This document shows, in pieces, positions 44,048 to 53,094 of a stretch of 56,389 bases of DNA (positions are counted from its first letter, which is position 1; each line of letters opens with the position of its first letter). The notes below the pieces were generated by a model, which had not been told where the DNA came from, made no database searches, and saw only the letters and a program-made list of their open reading frames with translations. Made by a program: the position numbers and the translations under genes. The stretch covers positions 1 through 56,389 of the forward strand of contig JAAHFN010000043.1 of the NCBI GenBank assembly GCA_010672965.1, read 5' to 3'. Source of the DNA: Oscillatoria sp. SIO1A7 (GTDB taxonomy: Bacteria; Cyanobacteriota; Cyanobacteriia; Cyanobacteriales; Laspinemataceae).

Positions 44048-44500
44048 TGAGGCTAGGAAACTGGCGAGTCCAATTTTGGCTAGCTATATCGAGCGAAGCC
44101 TCCTATATCAAATATTTATGTTATGGCACGGTCAGTTTTAGGTCTGCTGTCACCTCTATTTGCTTGGGTCGGCAAAACCTTCCCTTACATTCGGTAAACC
44201 TTATTTATTATATTTTTATAACCTTAAGCAAGGTTACCTTATGTCGATTTCAAGATTAGCAATTAGACAAAAATAATTTTCAATTCCTCCTCTAGATACC
44301 TCCTTATTCCCCTTTGACAAGGAGGAACGGGAATTTTAGCCCCCTTGGAACGGGGTATTCGCGCAAGAGACGAACTAAAACCTACGAGGTATTGCTCTAG
44401 CATCTTCAAGCTCAAGAGCGATCGATTGAAATTATTTTTGTCCAATTGCCTATCGCGCGGGCTAAGTTTAGCAAAATAGCGATCGCTTAATCCTTCACGA
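44048..44500. other. Gap between ccmM and ccmN with inverted-repeat element H
   Basis: No gene seen. It contains element H (44261-44447) and an AT-rich sequence. Such a gap inside a ccm cluster makes a separate ccmN promoter or attenuation plausible. Confidence 0.55.
44261..44447. mobile_element. MITE-like element H within the ccm cluster
   Basis: 187 bp bounded by imperfect inverted ends: AATTAGACAAAAATAATTTT (44261-44280) and ATTGAAATTATTTTTGTCC (about 44425-44443). Its middle has a CCCCTTTGACAAGGAGG region. No coding capacity. No other copy seen in the window. Confidence 0.6.
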
Positions 44501-46483
44501 CTATGCAGCTGGCTTTTGGATAATCGTCTCGGCTACCCGCCGCTTGGCTTTCGGATCTACGCCAATCATGCGGACGTATTCCCCAGGATGTTCTGCCAGA
44601 CAAGCCTCTAAACCAGCGATCGCTTCTTGTATTTGCTCCGCTTGGATAGAAGAGCAACTCTGCCAAGAACTGGTCTTATACCGTCGCTTATCCGCATGTT
44701 CCATACCAATCCGACATCCCTGGGACAGCAGACTCCGCACCTGTTCTACTATTTCGGCACTCAAGCTGCCGCTACCAACACTACTACTGCCCCCACTGCT
44801 ACCGACAGGCGTTCCATCATTTCCAGCGCTCTGGCTATAGTTTTGCGCTGGGGCTTCGCTGCCTCCTGTTGGTACTGGCACCCCATCTGGACGTTGGATA
44901 ATCGTCTCGGCTACCCGCCGCTTGGCCTTTGAGTCAATCCCAATCAGCTTGACATATTCTCCCGCGTGTTCCTTGATGCAACCCTCCAATTCCTGTAGCA
45001 CTTTGGAAAGATCTTGGGATTCAATCGGGCTACAGCTTTTCCAAGAACTCGTCTTATAGCGACGCGCATCCGCATGTTCCGTACCGATTCGATATCCCTG
45101 GGAAAGAAGACTCCGCACCTTTTCTACTATTTCCGCACTAAAGCTACCGCTCCCCACAGCACCTATTTTTGCTTTAGATTGGCTTGGCGTCGATCCGTCC
45201 GGTCGCTGAATAATCGTTTCCACCACGCGGCTTTTGGCTTTCGGGTCAATGCCAATCAAGCGGACGTACTCCCCCGAGTGGTCGGCCATATAATCTTTCA
45301 GTTCGGCTATAGCCTCTGCACTTTTTTTGGCTTGAATTGAAGGTCCGCTCTTCCAAGAACTCGTCTTATAGCGGCGCGCATCGGCATATTCCGTCCCAAT
45401 CCGATACCCTTGCGATAGCAGACTCCCAACCTGTTCTGCTAAATCGGCACTCAAGCTACCGTTTCCTCCGCCATTATTGCTAGCGCTGCTAGCGCTGTAA
45501 GTATTTCTCGGGCTTGCCCCTGAAGAGCTGGCGCTCACCTTTCCCGGCTTGTTCGGCTCTTGGATAATCGTTTCGGAAACGCGCCGTTTTGCTTTCGAGT
45601 CAATCCCAATCAGGCGAACGTACTCTCCGGCGCGATCGCTGAGTATCTCTTGCAACTCCGCCAGGACTTCTGATTCCCTCTGCCCCACTATCGGCGGTCC
45701 GCTCCTCCAAGAACTCGTCTTAAACCGGCGAACATCCGCATATTCAGTCCCAATACTATATCCCCCTGCTAGCAGGGAGCGTACCTCCTCTACAATATCT
45801 CTACTCATAATTTCTCCCCCCTTACCGCTCTCGGTTACAGCACCATTGTTTGATTTATTTATTTCATCTTTTAGAGGCATTATGCAAGCTACTTCCTCCG
45901 CACATTGGTAGCCAGCTCGCAACGCCTCATTAATTTGTACTACATGATGGGCAAATTGCTTATCGCTTTCTTGAACGTCCGACAAGCGATCGGCCTGCTG
46001 CTGATTCGTAATTATTGCTCCCGACGGAACGTATTTTCCTGGCGGAATCTCTACATCCTGAATCAGCGCGTGCATCATTACTATACAACCCGACCCGACT
46101 CTAGCATTAAACACCGTAGAGCGAAAGCCAATAAAGCAATTCTCTCCCACATAAGCTGGCCCGTGAATCAGCGCCATGTGGGTGATACAGCTATTCTTGC
46201 CTATCCATACCGAGTAGCTTTCGTGATCGTCCCCAATTACTCTACCTTTTTCCAGCCCGTGAATAACTACCCCATCTTGGATATTGCTACTTTCGCCAAC
46301 ATAAAATGGGGCTCCTTCATCAGCTCGAATCGAAGTTCCCGGGGCAACTAGAACATTTTCGCCTACCCGCACATCTCCAATAATATTGGACATCGCATGA
46401 ACGTAAGCGGTATCGTCTATTTTCGGTTTCGCTAAATTTCTCGACCAAGGAGTCGGGGGAGCCGCTTGATTCCGAATTGGCAT
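44501..46483 (-). CDS. ccmM: Carboxysome organising protein CcmM (full-length form)
   Basis: Start at ATG 46483 (660 residues, [16 protein letters not shown]); GGGAGG lies nine bases upstream, whereas ATG 46492 overlaps that site. The N-terminal 220 residues are a gamma-carbonic-anhydrase-like left-handed helix with histidines at [20 protein letters not shown] and MMHALIQD. Four Rubisco small-subunit-like domains follow, each with [16 protein letters not shown]-type and [16 protein letters not shown] blocks, joined by S/G/P-rich linkers. The four-domain form is the larger known type (Synechocystis has three or four). These domains bind Rubisco and condense it into the carboxysome. ccmO is not adjacent. 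Confidence 0.97.
   Translation of the reverse strand: MPIRNQAAPPTPWSRNLAKPKIDDTAYVHAMSNIIGDVRVGENVLVAPGTSIRADEGAPFYVGESSNIQDGVVIHGLEKGRVIGDDHESYSVWIGKNSCITHMALIHGPAYVGENCFIGFRSTVFNARVGSGCIVMMHALIQDVEIPPGKYVPSGAIITNQQQADRLSDVQESDKQFAHHVVQINEALRAGYQCAEEVACIMPLKDEINKSNNGAVTESGKGGEIMSRDIVEEVRSLLAGGYSIGTEYADVRRFKTSSWRSGPPIVGQRESEVLAELQEILSDRAGEYVRLIGIDSKAKRRVSETIIQEPNKPGKVSASSSGASPRNTYSASSASNNGGGNGSLSADLAEQVGSLLSQGYRIGTEYADARRYKTSSWKSGPSIQAKKSAEAIAELKDYMADHSGEYVRLIGIDPKAKSRVVETIIQRPDGSTPSQSKAKIGAVGSGSFSAEIVEKVRSLLSQGYRIGTEHADARRYKTSSWKSCSPIESQDLSKVLQELEGCIKEHAGEYVKLIGIDSKAKRRVAETIIQRPDGVPVPTGGSEAPAQNYSQSAGNDGTPVGSSGGSSSVGSGSLSAEIVEQVRSLLSQGCRIGMEHADKRRYKTSSWQSCSSIQAEQIQEAIAGLEACLAEHPGEYVRMIGVDPKAKRRVAETIIQKPAA
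45806..45821 (-). promoter_or_regulatory. Internal ribosome site for the short CcmM form
   Basis: GGGGGGAG (45821-45814) precedes an in-frame ATG at 45808 (MSRDIVEEV). It would give a 435-residue form made only of the four small-subunit-like domains, equal to CcmM35 in other species. Known from Synechococcus; the sequence here strongly supports it. Confidence 0.85.
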
Positions 46484-46596
46484 CGTTAACATCCTCCCAA
46501 TTCAACTGTTCTTTTTTTCTGGCCTCTGAGGTTTTTCATATTCTCTGGCCGCTCAGGTTCTTTTCCCTAAAAATTACTGATAATGCGCGAGCAATT

Positions 46597-46899
46597 CTAA
46601 CGGTATTGCTCTTTTTTGCTATATAGCAACCTATTGCTCACCGTTATCGTATCGATAATTCCAATAACCATCGCGTCTATAGGACGATGCTCGTTTCGGC
46701 TTTCTTGGCGGGCAGCGCTACCACGAGTTACTAGCACCCACTCATCTACCCCAGCTCCCACAATATCTGCTGCCACTTCATACTCTGGCAGGGCTTCTCC
46801 ATTTTCATCTACAAATTGCAACAGCAGAAATTTAACTCCCGTAAGACTCTGTGCTTTCTGGCTGCTTACCACCGTTCCGCGTACTTTGGCAACTTGCAT
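46597..46899 (-). CDS. ccmL: Carboxysome vertex protein CcmL
   Basis: A 100-residue CcmL/EutN-family pentamer that caps the vertices of the carboxysome shell (MQVAKVRGTVVSSQKAQSL, YEVAADIVGAGVDEWVLVTRGSAAR). Only six bases separate it from the ccmK1 stop, so it is co-transcribed and probably translationally coupled. Confidence 0.98.
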   Translation of the reverse strand: MQVAKVRGTVVSSQKAQSLTGVKFLLLQFVDENGEALPEYEVAADIVGAGVDEWVLVTRGSAARQESRNEHRPIDAMVIGIIDTITVSNRLLYSKKEQYR

Positions 46900-46905
46900 T
46901 TTATC

Positions 46906-47256
46906 TTAGGAGCTTCTTCCAGTCACAGGTCGCGGTGCCTCTAGACCTTCTCGGAACTGTTCGACTGCTTCCGTATAGCGAATGGGCAGAACGTACTCCA
47001 AGTTTTCATGGGGACGGGCAATAATATGAGTAGATAAGACGATACCTCCGTTGACCCTACTCTTCACGCTATCCTGTCCTGCGCTCACCGAAGCTTGTAC
47101 CTCGGATACATCTCCTCTAACGATTACAGTCACGCGACCGGTGCCGATTTTTTCATATCCCACCAGAGTTACCCGAGCTGCTTTTACCATTGCGTCTGCG
47201 GCTTCTACCACAGCCGGGAATCCCTCTGTTTCAACCATGCCTACTGCAATTGACAT
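46906..47256 (-). CDS. ccmK1: Carboxysome shell hexamer protein CcmK1
   Basis: A 116-residue BMC-domain protein ([42 protein letters not shown]). The longer C-terminal tail than ccmK2 matches CcmK1 in Synechocystis (about 111). It has GGAGTAGG before the ATG. The pore loop is KIGTGRV. Shell hexamers tile the facets. Confidence 0.95.
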   Translation of the reverse strand: MSIAVGMVETEGFPAVVEAADAMVKAARVTLVGYEKIGTGRVTVIVRGDVSEVQASVSAGQDSVKSRVNGGIVLSTHIIARPHENLEYVLPIRYTEAVEQFREGLEAPRPVTGRSS

Positions 47257-47512
47257 TCGTTCCTACTCCATATTGCCTGTTTTTTAGAAATTGTCGCAGG
47301 GTCTTTTTTTTGTCAAAAGCCCTTTTTCCCTAGTCGAAAGACTAGGGACGCAGCGATGTACATACCGCTTTTTATAGTCGCGATCGAACACTGCCGCGAC
47401 TAAGGTGGGGCTTTTCCGATGACTTCTTACCCCTTGACAATTTCCTTATCGCCTTTGAGAGCAGCCTTTTTTGTGGCTTACTACTAGGGCTTTTTCCTTT
47501 TCATCATTCCTA
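47257..47512. other. Gap between ccmK2 and ccmK1
   Basis: A 256-base gap with no ORF. It has a plus-strand-looking hairpin (TTTCCCTAGTCGAAAGACTAGGGA, about 47325-47350) and T-rich runs. Transcripts of ccmK2 may partly stop here, which would give different ccmK2 and ccmK1 levels. Confidence 0.5.
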
Positions 47513-47824
47513 TTAATACGTTCGGAACTGCTCTACTTCTTCGGTATAGCGAATGGGCAGAACGTACTCCAAGTTTTCATGGGGACGGGCAATAATGTGG
47601 GTTGATAGCACTTCGCCACCATTGACCCGATTTGCATTATCAATTCCAGCAGCCACCGAAGCTTGTACCTCGGATACATCCCCTCGGACAATAACGGTCA
47701 CTCGACCGCTACCTATTTTTTCATACCCTACCAGGGTGACGCGGGCTGCTTTTACCATCGCATCTGCGGCTTCCACTACAGCCGGAAAGCCTCTTGTTTC
47801 AATCATTCCCACCGCGATTGGCAT
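47513..47824 (-). CDS. ccmK2: Carboxysome shell hexamer protein CcmK2
   Basis: A 103-residue BMC-domain protein, nearly identical to CcmK1 in the core but without the extension ([22 protein letters not shown]). An AGAGGGA site lies upstream of the ATG. First gene of the ccmK2-ccmK1-ccmL-ccmM-ccmN group. Confidence 0.97.
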   Translation of the reverse strand: MPIAVGMIETRGFPAVVEAADAMVKAARVTLVGYEKIGSGRVTVIVRGDVSEVQASVAAGIDNANRVNGGEVLSTHIIARPHENLEYVLPIRYTEEVEQFRTY

Positions 47825-48370
47825 ATTTTCTTCCCTCTTTAATGAGTCTAATTAACTAGGCGACTGCCGTAAATCTAGATTTATTCGTGAAGCTCTTCCC
47901 CGTTGACTTGGATGGGTTCTTTTGAGGCAATGGACCAATCGCTTTTGTCATCCCAATGCGAAGGCCCTATTCTCAACCCATCCAACACCGCCAAATGTTA
48001 TTTTTTGGTTAACTCCTCACGGGAAGGGCAATTTTGTGCGGATTACAACAAAATTTTTCCCGTCCAAGCCCTAGCATATGGGACTTTGGGCACTTTGCCA
48101 ATATAAATCCTTATGATATTCTTAAATCAGAATCTTAACAAAAATTAATATAAGCCGCGATCGCGACTTGTATTTTTTAGGACCGCAATTAATCTGGGGA
48201 GGGTGGGGAGAGAGGGGGAGGGTGGGGACTGTGGGAAATGTGGGAAATGTGGGGAGTCCCCCGTCGGGGCGGCTACGCCGGAGGTCGCGTCTTGCCGATG
48301 CCCTTCGGCTCAATTCCCAATTCCGCTCTTCCCAATTCCGCTCTTCCCAATTCCCAATTCTGAGGTCCGT

Positions 48371-48670
48371 CACTTATAGCAGCTTTTTACTCTATATATG
48401 CCAACGACCAAGGATCTCTCCTGAGCCGCAACGACCAAGGATCTTCTGAGCTTGGTCGTTGCGGCTCAGGAGATCCTTGGTCGTTGCGACCCAATGCTTA
48501 GGCCCTTCACTAACAGCTTTTTTACTCTATATATATATTGCCAATGCCCTTCGGCCCTTCGGCCCAATTACCAATTCTTAGGTCCGTCAATACCAGCTTT
48601 TTTACTCTATATATATGTTGCCAATGCCTTTCGGCCCTTCGGCCCAATGCCCAATTCCCAATTCTTAGGA
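48371..48670 (+). repeat. Three repeats with TTTTTACTCTATATAT upstream of ndhF3
   Basis: The block CAGCTTTTTTACTCTATATATATRTTGCCAATGCC with a following TTAGGxCCxTCA starts near 48380, 48512 and 48595. The first copy is enlarged by the hairpin at 48404-48484. Confidence 0.75.
48404..48484. repeat. 81-base hairpin of repeated ACGACCAAGGATC
   Basis: Arms of about 34 bases pair almost perfectly (ACGACCAAGGATCTCTCC... with ...GGAGATCCTTGGTCGT; one two-base bulge). Each arm contains its own direct repeat CGACCAAGGATC. It is inserted in the first TTTTTACTCTATATAT unit. Confidence 0.8.
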
Positions 48671-48903
48671 GTTCGCTTTTATGTTAATTTAATTGTTACG
48701 CTCAACCCCTCGGACCCATATACAATTTATTCGCTCTCGGTTAAGAGCCAGTTTGCGAATATCTGAAGTGGTTTCGGGCAGAGCTGGCAATATAGCACTC
48801 TTGCGAATCAATTCAAAAGTTACCCTGGCGCACGATCGACTGCTGACTGCCGATCGGCTGACTGCTATACAACTGCTAATTTATACTTTCTAAGGACTAT
48901 TTA

Positions 48904-50763
48904 ATGAGCGATATACTCCTGGCAACCTGTTGGTTTATACCGTTCTATGGCTTGATTGGCTCTATTTTTACCCTACCGTGGTCTGTTGGCATAGTGCGTA
49001 AGACAGGCCCTAGACCGGCAGCCTACCTAAATCTATTAATGACGTTCTTGGCATATGTACATGGGTCGGTGGCCTTTGTTCAAACCTGGAACCAAGAACC
49101 TCAAAAGTTAGTATTTCACTGGTTGCAAGTAGCAGACTTAGACTTATCTTTAGCTATAGAAATATCCTCCGTTAGCTTGGGGGCAATGGAGCTGGTTACG
49201 GGCATTAGCCTGCTAGTGCAACTATACGCACTGGGCTATCTGGAAAAAGATTGGTCCATAGCGCGCTTTTATGGCCTAATGGGCTTTTTTGAGGCGGCGC
49301 TCTCGGGAATCGCGATTAGCGACTCTTTGTTTATGAGCTATGCCCTGTTGGAAATGCTAACCCTTTCCAGCTATTTATTGGTAGGGTTCTGGTACGCTCA
49401 GCCCCTGGTGGTGACTGCCGCCAGAGATGCTTTTTTGACTAAGCGGGTGGGAGATATTATCCTCTTGATGGGTATTGTGGCCCTGTCTAGCTATGGACAA
49501 GGGCTTAGCTTCAGCGAGTTAGAAAGTTGGGTAAATACGTCCCCATTACCTCCATTGACAGCAACCTTGCTGGGGTTGGCTTTGATTGCAGGTCCAACTG
49601 GCAAATGCGCTCAATTTCCCCTCAATCTCTGGCTGGATGAGGCAATGGAGGGACCAAATCCTGCGGGTATTATGCGGAATTCGATTGTGGTATCGATTGG
49701 TGCATACGTCCTGATTAAGCTCCAGCCAGTGTTTACCCTTTCTCCAGTTGTTTCACAAGCACTGGTGGCGATCGGTTTGGTTACGGCTATTGGCGCGTCG
49801 TTGATGGCGATCGCCCAAATTGATATTAAACGGACCCTATCCCATTCCACCAGTGCCTATTTGGGATTAGTGTTTATTGCCGTAGGACTCCAGCAAGTGG
49901 ATATTGCCCTCTTGTTGCTCTTGACCCACGCGATCGCCAAAGCACTCTTATTTATGAGTATTGGCTCGGTTATTCTCACCACTCAAAACCAAAATGTCAC
50001 GGAAATGGGTGGCTTGTGGTCTCGTATGCCCGCCACCACCAGTGCCTTTGTGGTTGGTTCGGCAGGCATAATAGCCGTTTTACCTTTAGGGACCTTTTGG
50101 GTCATGCGGCGATGGCTCAATGGATTTTGGGAAGCTCCCTGGTGGCTGTTGGCAGTCTTGCTATTTGTCAACGCTCTGAGCGCCCTAAATCTAACTAGGG
50201 TTTTTCGTATTGTCTTTTTGGGACCACCTCAAGCCAAAACCCGCCGCGCTCCAGAAACAGTCTGGGCTATGGCCTTGCCAATGGTGGCTTTAACAATTGT
50301 CACCTTCTTGGTTCCTCTGATGCTACAGCGATGGCAATTCTTACTGACCTGGACGGGTCCGTGGGCGGATAGCGGGCGGCTCCTCGATAGGGTCGCATTC
50401 CCTCTTCTAGTTGCATCTGGCGCTATCGGCTGTATCGTAGGTTTTACCATCGAGCTACGTCAGGCTTGGGCGAGACCAACTCAAAAATATTTGCGATTTT
50501 TCCAAGATTTGTTTGCTTATGACTTTTACATCGAACGCATTTACAGCCTGACTGTTGTTTGGGCAGTGGGCACCTCAGCAAAAATTACCTCTTGGCTAGA
50601 CCGCTATGTGGTAGATGGGGTTGTTAACTTGGTTGGTTTGGCGGCAGTTTTTAGCGGTCAAGCTTTGAAATATAGCGTATCGGGACAGTCTCAGGCATAC
50701 CTGCTAACTATCCTAGTTGCTGTAGGTCTGCTATTTATTCTCGCATTTGGGTTTCTGTTTTAA
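48904..50763 (+). CDS. ndhF3: NDH-1 subunit NdhF3 (CO2-uptake type)
   Basis: A 619-residue NuoL-type antiporter subunit with about 15 hydrophobic segments. The region KCAQFPLNLWLDEAMEGPNPAGIMRNS has PAGIMRN where respiratory NdhF1 has a TPVSALIH-type sequence, the mark of the CO2-uptake NdhF3/F4 class. An AAGGA site lies upstream of the ATG. It is the first of ndhF3-ndhD3-cupA, encoding the NDH-1MS thylakoid complex that hydrates CO2 in darkness to bicarbonate using electron flow. Induced at low CO2 in other species. Confidence 0.92.
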   Translation: MSDILLATCWFIPFYGLIGSIFTLPWSVGIVRKTGPRPAAYLNLLMTFLAYVHGSVAFVQTWNQEPQKLVFHWLQVADLDLSLAIEISSVSLGAMELVTGISLLVQLYALGYLEKDWSIARFYGLMGFFEAALSGIAISDSLFMSYALLEMLTLSSYLLVGFWYAQPLVVTAARDAFLTKRVGDIILLMGIVALSSYGQGLSFSELESWVNTSPLPPLTATLLGLALIAGPTGKCAQFPLNLWLDEAMEGPNPAGIMRNSIVVSIGAYVLIKLQPVFTLSPVVSQALVAIGLVTAIGASLMAIAQIDIKRTLSHSTSAYLGLVFIAVGLQQVDIALLLLLTHAIAKALLFMSIGSVILTTQNQNVTEMGGLWSRMPATTSAFVVGSAGIIAVLPLGTFWVMRRWLNGFWEAPWWLLAVLLFVNALSALNLTRVFRIVFLGPPQAKTRRAPETVWAMALPMVALTIVTFLVPLMLQRWQFLLTWTGPWADSGRLLDRVAFPLLVASGAIGCIVGFTIELRQAWARPTQKYLRFFQDLFAYDFYIERIYSLTVVWAVGTSAKITSWLDRYVVDGVVNLVGLAAVFSGQALKYSVSGQSQAYLLTILVAVGLLFILAFGFLF

Positions 50764-50864
50764 CTTTCTATAAATTGAGATTTGAGTAATTAGCTGAGTT
50801 ACTTATAATTTTCAAGCATAGACGGTAGTTAATAAACGAAATTGTCAGATAAAAATATTTAGAC

Positions 50865-50954
50865 AGAACTTACGCAAAGACTCTGTATGTAAGGTGCCGC
50901 ACCGCGCACCAAGCGCTAAATATACTGTTAGCTCTGGCAATTTGCGCAACTCCT
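50865..50954 (+). mobile_element. MITE-like element C, copy 3 (degraded)
   Basis: About 90 bp with ends AGAACTTACGCA and TGCGCAACTCCT, degenerate versions of the AGGACTTACGCA ends of copies at 54304 and 54552. Confidence 0.55.
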
Positions 50955-50962
50955 ACAGATTA

Positions 50963-51136
50963 ATACCAAATCCGGTATAGATAGGCTCGCTCTTTGTATC
51001 GGCCGACTGTATCGCCTGACGCTTTTTTTTGCGGCGCGGCATCTTATGCTTTGAGGCAAAGAGAGCGGCAACTCGGAAGAGTAGCCTGCTTTTAGCAGAT
51101 TAGAAACAAACAGTCTTTATAAACCGGATTTGGTAT
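50963..51136 (+). mobile_element. MITE-like element D
   Basis: About 174 bp with perfect 13-bp inverted ends ATACCAAATCCGG (50963-50975) and CCGGATTTGGTAT (51124-51136). No coding capacity. Confidence 0.72.
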
Positions 51137-51153
51137 AAGGTGCTTGGCACCTA

Positions 51154-51215
51154 AGGGAATTCCAAGAAATAAATTACCCAATTCGTAGGACCCGACCAGC
51201 GAAAAGTCCTGTGCC
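51154..51215 (-). repeat. Partial copy of dispersed palindromic repeat tail
   Basis: GGAATTCCAAGAAATAAATT to ATTCGTAGGAC is the reverse complement of the tail next to the palindromes at 2590 and 43080. The palindromic part is mostly lost. Confidence 0.7.
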
Positions 51216-51340
51216 GAGAGGGAGAAATATTTATTTGGAAATCCCTAAATATCGGCTATTGGCAAAATTGAGATAATCCCATTCATTATCAATTGTCAGT
51301 TTTGGATTATAAGTTATTAAAAAGGAGAAAAAAATAGACA

Positions 51341-52834
51341 ATGCTCAGTGCCTTAATATTGGTGCCTCTGTTAGGGGCGGCAATGGTTGTATTGTGGCCG
51401 GGAGAGCTGGAGTCGAGCCGCTGCCGTTCCTTTGCCTTGGCAGTGGCAGTAGCCATTTTTATCTGGACGGTATGGCTTGGAACTCAGTTTGACCCGAGCT
51501 TGGATGTAATTCAGTTTGAAGAGCAACTACCCTGGATTGAGAAGATAGGCTTGAGCTATCATCTCGGGCTGGATGGACTTTCATTGCCATTATTATTTTT
51601 AAATAGCCTGCTTACAGTAGTTGCTATATATTGCAGCGATCGCTCTATTTCCCGGCCTCGCTTGTATTACGCTCTATTATTGCTGCTCAACGTGGCGGTA
51701 GCCGGAGCTTTCCTGGCTCTGGACATACTGCTATTCTTCCTGTTCTATGAAATCGAACTCATACCCCTGTATTTATTAATCGCAATTTGGGGCGGCCAAC
51801 GAAGAGGTTATGCGGCAACTAAGTTTCTTCTTTATACAGCATTTTCCGGAGTTGTAATCCTGGCGTCGTTTTTAGGCTTATTTTGGTTCGGCGGGGGAAA
51901 CAGTTTTGACTACGAGACCTTGCGCTCTGCAGTTCTGCCTTTAGGAACGCAAGTCCTGCTTTTGGGGGGACTATTAATAGGTTTTGGCATCAAAATTCCT
52001 TTCTTTCCCTTGCATACTTGGCTGCCAGATGCTCATGTCGAAGCTTCTACGCCAGTTTCAGTTTTGCTGGCTGGCGTCCTATTGAAGTTGGGGACTTATG
52101 GATTGCTGCGGTTTGGAATTGGTTTGTTCCCAGAAGCCTGGAGCTTCTTGGCTCCGTGGTTGGCAACTTGGGCTGCAGTAAGTGCTTTATACGGGGCTTC
52201 CTGCGCGATCGCCCAAGAAGATATGAAAAAAGTGGTGGCCTATTCTTCTATCGCTCACATGGCCTTTATACTTTTGGCCGCCGCTGCTGCCACTCCCCTT
52301 AGCTTAGTCGCTTCTGTCTGCCAAATGATTAGCCACGGACTCATCTCCGGTTTGCTGTTCGTTCTTGTAGGCGTTGTCTACAAAAAAACTGGCACCCGAG
52401 ATGTGAATTTGCTGCGGGGTTTGCTCAATCCCGAACGAGGTTTACCCTTAATTGGGAGCCTTATGATCTTAGCAGTAATGGCATCTGCTGGAATCCCGGG
52501 CATGGTCGGATTTATTGCCGAATTTCTCCTTTTTCGTGGCAGCTTCCCAATCTTTCCGGTACAAACTCTCCTCTGTATGGTGGGGACTGGCTTGACCGCT
52601 GTCTATTTCTTATTGATGATTAATCGCGTCTTTTTTGGTCGCCTATCGGAAAAGGTGACGAGCTTACCCCCAGTGCAATGGAGCGATCGCATTCCTGCTC
52701 TTGTCCTAACTGTCTTAATTTTTGCCTTAGGACTTCAACCTAGCTGGATGGTGCGCTGGAGCGAAATTCAAACCCAATCCTTGGTAGCCGTCTCCCCCGT
52801 CGCCTCCCCGGCGATCGAAGAACCCCGCAATTAA
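51341..52834 (+). CDS. ndhD3: NDH-1 subunit NdhD3 (CO2-uptake type)
   Basis: A 497-residue NuoM-type antiporter subunit with about 14 hydrophobic segments; PFFPLHTWLPDAHVEASTPVSVLLAG is the core conserved channel block with proton-relay residues. AAGGAGA precedes the ATG. By position with ndhF3 and cupA it is the CO2-uptake form. Both NdhD3 and NdhF3 belong to the membrane arm of NDH-1MS. Confidence 0.9.
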   Translation: MLSALILVPLLGAAMVVLWPGELESSRCRSFALAVAVAIFIWTVWLGTQFDPSLDVIQFEEQLPWIEKIGLSYHLGLDGLSLPLLFLNSLLTVVAIYCSDRSISRPRLYYALLLLLNVAVAGAFLALDILLFFLFYEIELIPLYLLIAIWGGQRRGYAATKFLLYTAFSGVVILASFLGLFWFGGGNSFDYETLRSAVLPLGTQVLLLGGLLIGFGIKIPFFPLHTWLPDAHVEASTPVSVLLAGVLLKLGTYGLLRFGIGLFPEAWSFLAPWLATWAAVSALYGASCAIAQEDMKKVVAYSSIAHMAFILLAAAAATPLSLVASVCQMISHGLISGLLFVLVGVVYKKTGTRDVNLLRGLLNPERGLPLIGSLMILAVMASAGIPGMVGFIAEFLLFRGSFPIFPVQTLLCMVGTGLTAVYFLLMINRVFFGRLSEKVTSLPPVQWSDRIPALVLTVLIFALGLQPSWMVRWSEIQTQSLVAVSPVASPAIEEPRN

Positions 52835-53094
52835 GCAGGGGTGCAGGGGAGAGGGGGGAGTGTGGGGAGAGGGGGGAGTGTGGGGAGAGAGGGAGTTTGG
52901 GAAGAGAGAGGAGTTTGGGAAGAGACGGGAGTTTCAGGAATGAAAGGGGATTTTTTGAGAGTTCCTCCCACACCTTCCACACCTCCCAAACCTCCCACAA
53001 TCCCCACACTCCCCACCCTTCCCACACTCCCCCCTGCCTCTTCCCCCACACCCCACACCCCACACCCTACACCCTTATTTATCTTACGATCGAT
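52835..53094. repeat. G-rich and C-rich heptamer arrays before cupA
   Basis: GGGGGGAGTGTGGGGAGA-type arrays (about 52850-52930) face C-rich ones (about 52965-53080) and could fold against each other. They keep the cupA frame open upstream but are not coding. Confidence 0.75.

Larger units (their letters stand above)
47825..48903. other. Divergent region between ccmK2 and ndhF3
   Basis: No gene is seen. Toward ndhF3 there is a strong hairpin (48404-48484) and three roughly 80-90-bp repeats with TTTTTACTCTATATAT (listed separately). No match was found for an NdhR/CcmR operator consensus. Promoters of both carboxysome and NDH-1MS operons should be in this gap. Confidence 0.6.
50764..51340. other. 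Gap between ndhF3 and ndhD3 with MITE-like insertions
   Basis: An unusually large 577-base gap in an operon. It contains element C copy 3 (50865-50954), element D (50963-51136) and part of the GGACGGG palindromic repeat tail (51154-51215). A good AAGGAG site precedes ndhD3. Confidence 0.7.

Noticed and set aside
47903-48106. 67-codon plus-strand ORF in the ccmK2-ndhF3 gap
   Set aside because: No ribosome site, no domain and poor codon pattern. It lies in the regulatory gap.
52897-53094. 66-codon N-terminal extension of CupA
   Set aside because: It is made of heptamer repeats; the family starts close to MKIKNSKHPLAEY.
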